Assembly (NCBI RefSeq): GCF_020509005.1
Contig: NC_063012.1
Coordinates: 3,596,001 to 3,660,000, forward strand
Length of the DNA stretch: 64,000 bases
Direction: 5' to 3'
Origin: Fulvia fulva
Taxonomy: Eukaryota; Ascomycota; Dothideomycetes; Mycosphaerellales; Mycosphaerellaceae
Shown: positions 11,420-21,110 of the stretch, in pieces
Position numbering within the stretch: position 1 is the first letter of the stretch
Layout: each line of letters starts with the position of its first letter
The notes under the pieces: generated by a model
What the model was told of the DNA's origin: nothing
The model's input: only the letters and a program-made list of their open reading frames with translations
Database searches by the model: none
Position numbers and translations under genes: made by a program

Positions 11420-12160
11420 CTACGCTCTGCCCCCAGTGATCTCGACCACGCTTCCGCTGATATACCTCGATTCATTGCCAAAGAGGAACGCCACCACGTC
11501 TGCAACTTCTTCCGGCATACCGTTCCTTCCTAGAGCAACTTTGCTTGTCTGCGCGGCAATAGCTTCAGGCCCAGCAACCACGCCAGCATTCGTTGGTGTA
11601 TCGATGTATCCCGGCGCAACAGCATTGACCCTAATTCCTTTCGGACCCAACTCCAATGCCAGAGCTTTCGTAAAGCCAACGATACCCCATTTTGTAGCAC
11701 AGTAAATGGCATAATTTGCAGCGACGCTGACGCCCATTATACTGCTAACATTCACAATACTGCTGCCTTCCTTAAGAACCGGAATCGCTGCACGAGTGAT
11801 GGTATACGTCCCCTTCAAGTTCGTGTTCATGAGCTTGTCCCAGTACTCGTCAGTAGTGTCTTCCAACGCATAAGCTGTCGGATTCACCCCAGCGCAGTTG
11901 AAGATGTGATCGAGCCGGCCGAGCTTGGAGATGATATTGGAGATGAAGTTGTTGCAGTCTGTTGTTTCGGCGACATCGAAGATTTCTTGATGGTGATTGC
12001 CACCGCAGAGTTCGTTGGTTTGGGTCAAGCCGGCGGCGTTTATGTCCTGTAGCGCCAGCGTGCAGCCGAGAGAGGACATTTTGATGGCTGCGGCACGGCC
12101 TATGCCGCTGGCTGCGCCGGTGATGAGGCAGACTTAATTGTTGGAGGGTTGGGGTGCCAT
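11420..12160 (-). pseudogene. Short-chain dehydrogenase/reductase with a nonsense codon at position 9
   Basis: The protein is a classical SDR, an NAD(P)H-dependent oxidoreductase. The cofactor motif TGAASGIG, the FNCAGVN segment, the catalytic Ser in VNVSSIMG, YxxxK in YAIYCATK and the PGYIDTP segment are all present in order. The length (246 codons) is right for the family. However, the natural start at 12160 (MAPQPSNN) is followed by TAA at 12136-12134, directly before VCLITGAASGIG. The next Met (12079) lies after the cofactor glycine motif, so a protein begun there could not bind nucleotide properly. Hence the gene is probably broken by a single base change, or this is a sequencing error. 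TAA could have come from CAA, a CpA to TpA change. The substrate cannot be read from the sequence. It is convergent with app1, 93 bp away. Confidence 0.7.
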
Positions 12161-13048
12161 CTTGCCGCTACGTATCGTATGTTAGGATTTGGGTGCTGTG
12201 TATAGACGTGCGAAGCATTGAAGAGGCGCAGATGGACCAGTGTTGGTCATCACATAAGATCCATGCCAGAGGCATCGAGTTGCCCGAATGTGCAGATAGG
12301 CCGTGGAGCAATTGGAAAGCTACTGATGCTCGCATGACGATGTTTGACCTGTACTAGCCATCAGCCATGAATATCTGCTGCAAACATCGCGTGCCATCTG
12401 CTGCGGATGGCTCCAATGCTTTCTGAGCCCACACCCGACGCATTCGCATTCATCTCAGGAAGGTTCCGTCCTGAGGCGCAGCGGCAAGAACAGCGCCCGG
12501 GCTGCTTGTTGACGTGACTATATGTAAGCTTATCGAAGCTCTAGATCCGTTCCGTCAGTCGCCGGTGAGGTATCAACATTGCATGTCGACAAAGACATCA
12601 GCAGGTTCTTCATATCCCACTGACAGTTCCTTTCCTCTGCCACGATAAAGTCTCGTGAATATGAGGGAGTGCCTAGGACGGCGGTGATCTCCACAGGCCG
12701 TTCGGCGTGCTCGGCCTCTAATAATTAGAGCAGGTCCAGGCCAGCACTGGCCCACAGGCACTGCAGGGAACGACGATCGGCAGACCCTGCATGTCAGTGC
12801 CACGGCACCCTTGCGGCGGCCAAGGTTGCTTTACAGCTCCGTCTCGCTCTTGTGACAGTTCCAACCGTAGAGGTAACTTACAGGCTTACAGCTACTAGTC
12901 GCATTGGGAACAACAGGCACAGCCCCTGCGGGACAGCCCCAAGAGTGTTCAGCTCTCCCGGCGCAATGTTTGCGTGCCTGACGACCATCTCTGAGCACAC
13001 TTCACGCTTCTTGGCCTAGGCATCGTTGTGCTGTGTCAAAAGATTGCA
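12161..13048. other. Intergenic region between SDR and histidine kinase
   Basis: This divergent region of 0.9 kb would hold the promoters of the dehydrogenase (minus) and the histidine kinase (plus). I see no RNA gene or repeat. The minus ORF at 12573-12803 shows no family feature. Confidence 0.5.
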
Positions 13049-15634
13049 ATGGTCATCCTGGCCCGACGAAGTTCCAACTCGAGCTCGACCTCAAACCGCA
13101 CCTTTGACTGGACCCGCAAAGATGCTCGAACGAACGACTTCCAGCGATATACGAGAGAGAATGTCGACTGGAGCAAGTCACCGCTCGGTCCCATGGCCAT
13201 GTGGCCTGCTACTTTGCGACAGCTAGTCCTACTCTCTACTGCTGATACCTCGCCATCCGCTGTTGTTCACGGCCTTGCCAACGACGCTGTGATCGTGTAC
13301 AATGAAGCCTTCGCGACCCTGATTGGCAACAGGAGCCCTGCGCTGCAAGGCCAAGCAGTGCAAGGGCAACTGGTAGACCTGTGCCCAGACTTCGAGGCTA
13401 TCCTTCACAGACAGGAAAGCAATGGGCGCGCGGAATTGGTCAGGCATCAGCGAGTAAGGCAAGATCGCCTAGGATTTGTTCAAGAGAAGGAATTCACTTG
13501 GAAGTTCGTACCGGTTGTTGGCGACGACGGGCAGATATCTGGTAGCGTAGTCACGGTTGAGGAAGAGAATAAGATGCCTCCACGTAGAGAGAGAAGCAAG
13601 TCTGCAGCTCGAGAGATCGGCAATGCAGTGAAAAGCGCGATTGAACACACTTCTTTACAGACCATGAAGAACGTCCGGCGGCTGGACGAGCATTTCTCGG
13701 GGCGGAGCTGTAATTGCGAGGTGAGTTACATGTCATCGTCTTACTCGCGACATATCATCGAGCTTCTAGCTAACCACCTTTAGAAACTCTGGCAAATCCA
13801 CCAGCAGATGGAGATCATTGAGGCTAGGTACGAGAAGTTCGCTGACTATTCTCCCGTTGGAATCGCTGCCTTGAACGATTCGTACGAGGTAGAATGGGCG
13901 AATAGATCGTACTACGATGTTACTGGATCACCCCAGGAATCGAAGACGCTTCTGGACTTTATCCACCCAGACGACGTTGAGGTGGCACGGCAACAATTCG
14001 ATCTCGGAGCCTACCATGAGAACTCTTTCACATTCGAATGTCGCTTGAAGAAATGGGCCGGTCGACCAGCGGTTAGCCCCCTGGAGACCGTACCAGAGCT
14101 TTACCCATGTTGGGTATTGGTCAGCGGATATCGAGAAAATGATCATGAGCACAACACGATGCTATGGATGATCGACATCACAGCCCATAAGACCGCCGAA
14201 GATTTGCTACGGCGCCGTATGGACGAAGCAGTGGAAGAAAAGCAACAGAAAGAACGGTTCGTCGACACCATTTCGCATGAGATCAGAAATCCACTCAGTG
14301 CTATGATACATTGTACAGACGAGATCATCGAGAACGTACGACAGACGACGACAGAAAAGTCACATACAGTGTTGGAAGCCGCAGAAACAATATCCTACTG
14401 CACCCAGCACATTCGAAACATCGTTGGAGATGTTCTCACTCTGTCCAAATTGGATTCGCGTCTCGTGGAGATAAGTCCAGCGCCGTCAAATCCGCGCGAA
14501 GTCATACAAAACGCTTTGAGGATATTCCAAGCCGAACTCCGCGCCAGTGGCATAACGCTAACCTTCCAGGAGGACACATCGCTATCGCAGCTGGAAGTCG
14601 AATGGCTCTTGCTCGACTCTCATCGTATGCTACAGGTCTTGATCAACCTTGTAACCAATGCAATCAAGGCCGTTAAGGATAGACCGGAGCCTAGAGTCAC
14701 AGTCAAGCTGAGCGCAACGGCCAAAGCTCCGTGTGAGGCTACGGAGCTTATCCAGTGCGTTAAGCCCCGGCAACATCCAAGGGCCGTCCACTTTGGCGAT
14801 CGATATATTAATGAGCCTTCTCTTTACCTAGCCATCACGGTTCAAGACAACGGGCCAGGCCTCACCAACGCTGAAATGACGAGCTTGTTCGAACGCTTTG
14901 CACAGGCGAATCCCAAGACCGAGAGCAAGTACTCCAGTGGTCTTGGCCTGTTCATATCCAGGGACTTGACTGAACTCCAGGGCGGTCGGATCGGCGTCTC
15001 ATCACAGCCAGGCGTAGGATCTATGTTCGTCTTCACGGTGGAGACGAAACGAGTAGCAGCGCCGAAAGTGCTGCCAAAGATGCCATCTTTGGAGCTCCCT
15101 ACAGACCTGCGTCAATCGACTGGATCACCGGTATACTCCGTTATACCCAAGACAATACCGCGGAAACCCATTGTGCAGCGAATCCAGCAGGAGCGACCGA
15201 GAGTGAAGAGAGTTCTTATCGTGGAAGATAATCTCATCAACCAGAGAGTCCTGGCCAATCAACTACGCAAGCGTGGCTACGAAGTGAGCGTTGCGAATCA
15301 TGGGGGGGAAGCTTTGGAGGCACTACACATGACCGATTCCTCGCCAAACTCACCAAATGGTGGTACCCCTCTGGTCACTGACACTTTCGACATTATCCTC
15401 ATGGACATCGAAATGCCTGTAATGGACGGAGTGAAATGCACCAAGAAAATCAGAGCCTTCGAACAAGATTGCAACGGCGCTTCACGGCTGAAAATCGTTG
15501 CCGTCACAGCGAACGCTCGCAGCGAACATGGAACAGCTGCGCTTGAGGCTGGTATGAATGCTATTACTACGAAGCCCTACAAGATTGCGGACTTGGTTGA
15601 GCAAATCGAGGAAGTCTGCAGGCCTGGGGGATGA
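13049..15634 (+). CDS. Hybrid sensor histidine kinase with PAS domain and receiver
   Basis: This cytoplasmic two-component sensor of about 840 aa autophosphorylates on His, then passes the phosphate to its own receiver and on to a phosphotransfer protein (Ypd1 type), probably feeding a MAP-kinase pathway. There are two exons, 13049-13720 and 13784-15634. The 63 bp intron runs GTGAGT, GCTAAC, TTAG and joins in phase 0. The N-terminus has VDWSKSPLGPMAMWP, a sequence often found before PAS folds of bacterial-type kinases, and a first PAS-like region. A second PAS spans about residues 239-355 (YSPVGIAALND, FIHPDDVEVARQQF). HisKA follows with phospho-acceptor H389 in TISHEIRNPL. The ATPase domain has N-box NLVTNAIKAV (N512/N516), DNGPGL at about 579 and SSGLGLFIS. 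The receiver has VEDNLINQ, acceptor D765 in LMDIEMPVMDG and TTKPY. No membrane segment is seen. An upstream in-frame GTG is ignored in favour of the first ATG. I do not assign a fungal HHK class. Confidence 0.92.
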
Positions 15635-16136
15635 AGTGACTAGAGCGTCATAAAAGCGACTGAAAGAATATTGGGATGAGTTATCCTGCAGCAAAACTTA
15701 TTTGCTTAAATTCCACAGAGGCAGTGATGTATGCCCCTTCAGATACCTCCCGTCTCGTCAGGAGGTCGAGCTGATCTGTCCCGGCTGGGACAGCAATGAT
15801 ACCATCGACAGCCATGCCAGCCCCCCGAAGCTGCTTACGAAACAATGAGCATGAGAAGACAAGGACTCGTTGCTTCGCGACCACCCGATCACTCATTGCG
15901 TAGACCATCTTTGCATGTTCAGGAGAGCCCAGACACCGGGAGTTCAACAGTATCATCCGGACAAAGAGTTCGAGGAGAGCACATAAGTTTCTAGAATGAC
16001 ACTATCATCGATACCTCATCATACAGATTCGCGTGGACCCATAACACACTGCCAGTGCGACCTCGCTCCAAACGCATCATTAGTCTTTATGATATACACA
16101 ATAGATGTCCATGCCACGAGCGTGCTCTAATAACCG
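15635..16136. other. Convergent 3' intergenic region
   Basis: This 0.5 kb lies between the 3' ends of the histidine kinase and the Vam7 gene and should hold both terminators or poly(A) sites. A 91-codon minus-strand ORF (15681-15956) has no recognisable feature and is not called. Confidence 0.5.
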
Positions 16137-17249
16137 CTAGCTGATCTTGCCGATGCGCCTCCTCGCAACATCAATTTTGCCTTGCACACGATCAACATCC
16201 TGCTCAACAAGACCCAGCATCTCATTCTGGATAGTGAGCTCCTCGTTGATCTGAATGCCCATATCCTTCAGCTTCGCCACAGTTTTGCCCAGCGACAAGA
16301 CATCTTCATCTTGCTCTTGCATGACTTGCTGCTGCAACTGCAGCACACCATTATTGTCCAGCTCGCGCGTTCGTTCAGTCTCCTTTAACGGTCCTCCTAG
16401 TACACGCCCACTAGGCTTCGCAGCGGCAGTGCCTCGCCACAGGCCCTCTTTATCACCTGCCGTCGCTGCAGCACCGGCGTTTATGCCGCTTGATGCATTG
16501 GCGGTCTTTGTCGCCATGCTCCGTAAAACTGCTTCAAGACCTTCTACTTCTTTCTTCGCGGCGCCGACCAAGTCTCGCCTTCGCCTTAGTTCTCCATCCC
16601 CAAGACGTTTCGCGCCGGCCCAGCCTGCATCGTCGCCCTTCCTCGCTGCTGCCATGGCCTTTAAGCCATCATCCAGCTGTGCTATTGACGTCGCCGCTCT
16701 CACCAGGCTAGCTTTTGCTTCTGCGGAGAGTGTATGTTGCTGCTGTGCCGTCGTCGCTGCTTCTCTTTGCTTAAGCTGTTGTCGGGCACTTTGTATTTGC
16801 GACTTCAGATCGCGGTGAACGTCGAGCCACTGGTTCGGGTCGGTCACGGCGCTACTGTCGCTACCTGGCCGTTGGGTTGCTGTGGTGTTGGTCGTGATAC
16901 CAGTCGGCAGGTTCAGGAACGCTCGCCACGCGCTGCTGCTCCGCCATCGCGCGTCGTCGGACTCTACGATGTGTTTGATGTACTTTTCTAAGGCCTGCCG
17001 TCTGTCCTCGGTCATCGCCTCGTTGTTCACGGTGCGTCGCAGCCATGACTTGCCGGGAAGGGCGACAGGAGGAGCCGGACCTGCCTGCGAGATCAGTTCT
17101 TGGTCGAGATGTAGGAAATCCGAGTAGCGCTTCTTGATCTCATGTCTTCGGAGTGGGAGCTGTAGGACTATGTGGTAGACCGTGTATGGCTTCCCAGAGG
17201 CGTCGGCAACGGAAGTGGACGGTATCGAAATGTGAAGAGCGGGAGCCAT
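16137..17249 (-). CDS. VAM7: Vam7-like vacuolar Qc-SNARE with PX domain
   Basis: Vam7 is the soluble Qc-SNARE of homotypic vacuole fusion; it is recruited by PI3P and pairs with Vam3, Vti1 and Nyv1. The 370 aa single exon begins with a PX domain (residues about 4-117) with the PI3P-binding RYSDF (41-45), the PGK loop (65-67) and basic RR (83-84). A middle region rich in Ala and Gln follows. A C-terminal SNARE helix (about 314-370) carries the zero-layer Gln at about 341 in NEELTIQNEML. There is no transmembrane segment, as expected for Vam7. The length fits the family. The start is the ATG immediately before the PX fold. It is divergent from the Ist3 gene across 398 bp. Confidence 0.92.
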   Translation of the reverse strand: MAPALHISIPSTSVADASGKPYTVYHIVLQLPLRRHEIKKRYSDFLHLDQELISQAGPAPPVALPGKSWLRRTVNNEAMTEDRRQALEKYIKHIVESDDARWRSSSAWRAFLNLPTGITTNTTATQRPGSDSSAVTDPNQWLDVHRDLKSQIQSARQQLKQREAATTAQQQHTLSAEAKASLVRAATSIAQLDDGLKAMAAARKGDDAGWAGAKRLGDGELRRRRDLVGAAKKEVEGLEAVLRSMATKTANASSGINAGAAATAGDKEGLWRGTAAAKPSGRVLGGPLKETERTRELDNNGVLQLQQQVMQEQDEDVLSLGKTVAKLKDMGIQINEELTIQNEMLGLVEQDVDRVQGKIDVARRRIGKIS

Positions 17250-17647
17250 GTCGATGTGTGTGTTTGTCTCTATGTTGATCCCATCGCAAGCAGTGCCTGT
17301 TGGCCTGGTGGGTGTGTCGAGGCTGCTGTCACGCGCCGGGACGGTGAGATGGTCAGGTGGTCAAAGTGGATGTCTATGTCGTCTCCAGTCATAGGCACCA
17401 GTGTCGCTCTCGTAGCATGTGGGAATTGGTGTCCACTGTCGCTCGGCAACAATAGAGTGTATACCTGTAGACAGTGGTAAGGCGTCACTGGCTGGGAACT
17501 TGAAGCTCCAAGATCGCGCTGCGTCATGCCGAGCGAGCGAAAGCATGTGAAGCCCTACTGTAGCGCCAGGCACAACTTTACTAGACTCACCACTACCTTG
17601 CGGCAACATCGATACACAACACACCGGACAGGTGACGCTGACCGACG
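17250..17647. promoter_or_regulatory. Bidirectional promoter region between vam7 and ist3
   Basis: These 398 bp separate the start codons of two divergently transcribed genes, so both promoters must lie here. I see no clear TATA box; CA-rich stretches (17608-17632) precede the ist3 start. The assignment follows from gene arrangement, not from a motif. Confidence 0.5.
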
Positions 17648-18595
17648 ATGCAGTCCATCCGCCAGATTGAACGCCTCAATCAGACTGAGCTCGACAAGTG
17701 CGTCCCGTCGAACGCATCATGGCATACCGACTATCGCGACACTGCCTATGTCTACATCGGCGGACTGCCCTTCGAGCTCAGTGAAGGAGACATACTCACC
17801 ATCTTCAGTCAATATGGCAATCCAGTCCACATCAACCTCGTTCGCGACAAGGATACTGGCAAGAGCAAAGGGTTCTGCTTCCTCAAGTATGAGGATCAGA
17901 GAAGTTGCGATCTTGCTGTAGACAACCTCAGCGGGGCTGGTGTCATGGGCCGCGTGATGAGCGTGGATCACACTCGGTACAAGAAGAAGGAAGGCGAAGT
18001 GGAAGGTATTATGGATGAGGAAGAAGCGCAAGAAGACACAGACAAGGAGGATGGGGATCGCAGGAAACGTAGAAAGACGGAAAGCGAAAGTGAGGAGGAA
18101 AGGCCTTTGATCAAGGAAGAGATTGAGCTGCAGAAGCTGCTACGTGATCACGACGACGATGATCCCATGAAGGAGTACCTGGTCAAGGAGAAGCGAGAAG
18201 AAATTGCCGAAGCTTTGAAGAGTGTTGTGAAGCACAAGTCGAAGGATCAGGATCGCGGTGAGAGGAAGCACCGGCACCGGCATCATCATCGTTCAAGGAA
18301 GCGCGATGATGAGGAAGGGGGAAAGGAGCATAGATCACGACGTAGGCGAGACGAACATGAAGGCGAGCCGCACCGTTCGAGGCGAGGAGACAAAGACGAG
18401 GAGGATATCGGCAAGCACAGGTTGCACCGGGCCCGACGAGAACGATCACGCTCACCTGGATCCGATGACTGCCGACGGAGCGAGCGAAAGCCACGCAAAA
18501 TCTCTGGAGGCTCGGATCCCAGGCGAGATAGGAATGGACGTTACGATAGCCGTATAGACGGAGTTGAAGCTGTTGCTCGTTCATACGTCAAGTAA
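17648..18595 (+). CDS. IST3: Ist3/Snu17-like RRM protein (RBMX2), RES complex
   Basis: Ist3 is the RNA-binding core of the RES complex (Ist3, Bud13, Pml1) in the activated spliceosome, promoting splicing and retention of unspliced pre-mRNA. The N-terminus is typical of the family: IRQIERLNQTEL, then SWHTDYRDTAYVYIGGLPFE. The single RRM (about residues 32-110) carries RNP2 YVYIGGL (34-40) and RNP1 KSKGFCFL (72-79). The conserved VDHTRYKKK segment that binds Bud13 follows. The C-terminal 190 residues are low complexity, with acidic stretches and then Arg/His/Asp/Glu and RS-like repeats. It is a single exon of 315 aa, longer than yeast Ist3 (148 aa) but similar to filamentous fungal and animal forms. 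Confidence 0.93.
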   Translation: MQSIRQIERLNQTELDKCVPSNASWHTDYRDTAYVYIGGLPFELSEGDILTIFSQYGNPVHINLVRDKDTGKSKGFCFLKYEDQRSCDLAVDNLSGAGVMGRVMSVDHTRYKKKEGEVEGIMDEEEAQEDTDKEDGDRRKRRKTESESEEERPLIKEEIELQKLLRDHDDDDPMKEYLVKEKREEIAEALKSVVKHKSKDQDRGERKHRHRHHHRSRKRDDEEGGKEHRSRRRRDEHEGEPHRSRRGDKDEEDIGKHRLHRARRERSRSPGSDDCRRSERKPRKISGGSDPRRDRNGRYDSRIDGVEAVARSYVK

Positions 18596-18710
18596 ACGAT
18601 ATCAGCTACCATGACTCCTCATCCGTATCATAGCTTGCAACTGTCATGGAGAAGCAGCCGCGAACACCACCAACGCCTTGCTTTCACGATGCACACATTT
18701 CCCAAGGTCC

Positions 18711-20648
18711 CTAGAACTCATCAACTCGGACCTTGAGACTACCACTCACTGACTTCAGGCCAATGGCGCCATGGCCATCGACACCCTTCCTAGCCACCAA
18801 GTGCTTGAACATAGATCCTCTGCGCTCATCTGACACGATCTCGACATCCTTCCCACTCACATCGATACTGCCGCTAATGGTCTCTCCTTCGATCCACCCG
18901 CTCCATTCTTGCGGATAAATGACATCGATAGACCCACTCGTTGATGTGCTCTTATGACTTGTGTGCGCTTCTGACCAAGGCTCGCCAGGGAACTCCTGGT
19001 GTGTTAGGACCTTGATCTTCGTGTGGCCAGAACGAGTATCAGTGTGAAGGTTTGATGGCATCTTGCGGTCAAACCTGGGTAGCAGATCCAGAGTGATGCT
19101 TCCAGAAACAGTGTGATAAGAGCTGAAGGATCCAAGGATATAAGACCCTGATATGGAGCTTGATTGGCCTTCTACCCTGGCGATATATTCACGTTCGGGT
19201 ATGTCGCCACTGCTCGGGAAGCGCGATTTGATGCTGCCGGACCTGGACTGGGCTATGTACTCTGCTGGCTTCGTGTGCTCGGGATCGGCCTGTTTCGGGT
19301 CTACCACTACATCGATGGAGCCGGACTGACTTTTCAGTGACAGCAAGTCACGTAGGGCGAAGTCTCCCTTGATGGACCCAGATATGACATCGACTCGTGT
19401 CTCTCGCGAAGACCAATACGCCACTTGCACCTTGCCTCGAATCGTATTGAAGGTAGATGGCCCGCCAATCTCGAGAACGGAAAGATCTTCTGTGCCTTCG
19501 GCACTGCTGAAAAGACCATCTTCGACATTGACATCGAGATTTTCAATGACCAGTTCCCATCCATCGAGTCTAACTCCCGAACGTACTTCAATCTTGACGT
19601 ACACCCACATACACGGTCTTGCTCTATACCCACCCTGGGTTTTCTTCAGATCCGGTAGCTGAAGCATCAACGAGTCTTCTGTCTTGACAAAGTTTGACGC
19701 AAGCCATGTCCAAGGTTTGGTGGTCGCATAAGACAAGGAAAGTCGCACATCTTCGCTCTGATTCTGCAGACCGGGCTGTACGTTCACCGTTCCCTTGATG
19801 CCCCCAGAGATCCAGTCCGAGCCCTCCATAAGCTCCACGAAGGAAAAGTTTGATATTCTCGAAAAACTGAATGACTGAGTCTCGCTATAGTACTCGTATG
19901 GACATTCAGCACTCGCAGGAGCCGACGCCTCAGGTGGTAACGCTGGGCCTGGTGGATCGTTCGGAGAAGCACCGCCTTGGTCTGGATCGCCGTTACTACC
20001 ACTCTCGCTCGCGCTATCTGAAGCGCCGATGGCCAGGAGGACTGTTACTACAAACACAGCCGCAAGGAGAATGTTGCAGACCGACAATTTCTTCAGGCAG
20101 AATAGCCATCTTCGTTGACGCCTTTTGCCCCTGACGCCTGTGAGTAAACCGGTCTCTTCGTCGGACAGATGTCGTCTGATGAGCGCAGGATCACTCATGC
20201 TCTGCGGCGCTGACGATTGAGGCTGAAACTGGCCGAAGGCAGTGCCTTGTGGTGTGAATGAAGGCGCTTGAGAAGACGGGGAATGATTATTTGATGGCAT
20301 ATTCGTCTCGTGGTAGAACCGTTGCCCGTATGGCCGGCTAGCAGTCACAGCTTCATAATCTGGCGGCGGCGCCTCTGTGTTCGACATTGGTGCTTCTGAC
20401 TCGCTCCATCGTGTGTGTGTAGGAGCTGGATTTGGTGTTGACTTGGCAGCGCGCGGCCATGCTTCTTGTGCCTTGGTCCCCGCTTGCCGCCATTGTGGCA
20501 GGTCGTTTGCTGAGAAATGTCTTGCGCGATCTTGCGAGTCGAATACCTCGTCTGTAGGGGTCGCAGTGAAGTCCGATTCAACATCAGAGTCGACGCCTAA
20601 GTCAGAATCTGTCTCGTAGTCATCGTCGTAGCTTACAGCGCCCGCCAT
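18711..20648 (-). CDS. Type II membrane protein with Ser-Gly-Ser beta repeats (DUF4097-like)
   Basis: The protein is about 645 aa from the preferred start (MAGAVSYDDDYETDSD). The frame is open a further 41 codons upstream to another ATG at 20771, but that extension is unlike the acidic start seen here. Residues 1-180 are cytosolic, acidic and Pro/Ser-rich, with a PPxY-type motif (PPPDYEAV, about 94-101) that could recruit a WW-domain ubiquitin ligase. A basic RGKRRQRRW patch precedes one membrane segment at about 190-209 (CNILLAAVFVVTVLLAIG). A Gly/Pro-rich linker and a long outer domain follow. The outer domain repeats short beta turns such as VISGSIKG, SQSGSIDV, SRSGSIKS, HTVSGSIT, STSGSIDV, TISGSIDV and SVSGSLKV, spaced as in a beta-helix. 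This resembles the DUF4097 adhesin-like fold; the function is unknown. It is tail-to-tail with ist3, 115 bp away. Confidence 0.85.
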   Translation of the reverse strand: MAGAVSYDDDYETDSDLGVDSDVESDFTATPTDEVFDSQDRARHFSANDLPQWRQAGTKAQEAWPRAAKSTPNPAPTHTRWSESEAPMSNTEAPPPDYEAVTASRPYGQRFYHETNMPSNNHSPSSQAPSFTPQGTAFGQFQPQSSAPQSMSDPALIRRHLSDEETGLLTGVRGKRRQRRWLFCLKKLSVCNILLAAVFVVTVLLAIGASDSASESGSNGDPDQGGASPNDPPGPALPPEASAPASAECPYEYYSETQSFSFSRISNFSFVELMEGSDWISGGIKGTVNVQPGLQNQSEDVRLSLSYATTKPWTWLASNFVKTEDSLMLQLPDLKKTQGGYRARPCMWVYVKIEVRSGVRLDGWELVIENLDVNVEDGLFSSAEGTEDLSVLEIGGPSTFNTIRGKVQVAYWSSRETRVDVISGSIKGDFALRDLLSLKSQSGSIDVVVDPKQADPEHTKPAEYIAQSRSGSIKSRFPSSGDIPEREYIARVEGQSSSISGSYILGSFSSYHTVSGSITLDLLPRFDRKMPSNLHTDTRSGHTKIKVLTHQEFPGEPWSEAHTSHKSTSTSGSIDVIYPQEWSGWIEGETISGSIDVSGKDVEIVSDERRGSMFKHLVARKGVDGHGAIGLKSVSGSLKVRVDEF

Positions 20649-21110
20649 TGATCTTGGAGATCTCGAATCAGTGATGCGACGGGGGAGACTGGCCAAAGCT
20701 ATGCAGATGAATGGAAGGAAGGGAAGGATAAGCTCCTGACGATGCTGCCTCACACTCTGGAGCGAAGACATTCCAGATAGGTGAATGCATACCTAGGCAG
20801 CGAGATATCCATGCCGGACAGCGGCATGCTACGGCGGGGTTGCGCTGAGCAATGCTCCAATGCTCCAATCGAAAGGTGCTGTCAGGATCCTTCGAGGACA
20901 CAGCACGCGACAGTGCTCGCGATTGCCGATTTGAGAGGGCAACGCAACATAGTGCCTGTGCCCGGGCTCTTCACCGGACGTAAGACACATGCCCTGAACG
21001 CACGCTGACTTGAGCTTGTACAGCGTCTTCGCGCATAAGAGTCACATTGCAGGGGCTGCAGCAAGGGTCGAGTAACCCTGGTACGGGCTCCTGACTATTC
21101 CGCATTCTGC
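20649..21110. other. Upstream region and right edge of gene island
   Basis: This is the 5' region of the membrane-protein gene, still with normal CA/TG content. The RIP signature starts abruptly at about 21110-21190. Two adjacent direct copies of a short sequence (CAATGCTC, about 20848-20867) are the only repeat I see. Confidence 0.5.

Noticed and set aside
11420..12079. A shorter dehydrogenase started at the internal Met (219 aa) as a normal gene
   Set aside because: It would lack the TGxxxGIG cofactor motif, which is present in frame just upstream behind the TAA.
11420..15634. A metabolic or signalling gene cluster (dehydrogenase plus histidine kinase)
   Set aside because: There is no polyketide, peptide or terpene synthase, no transporter or cluster regulator, and the neighbours are housekeeping genes.
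15681..15956. Minus-strand 91-codon ORF after the histidine kinase
   Set aside because: Composition and content give no support, and it lies where the two 3' UTRs should be.
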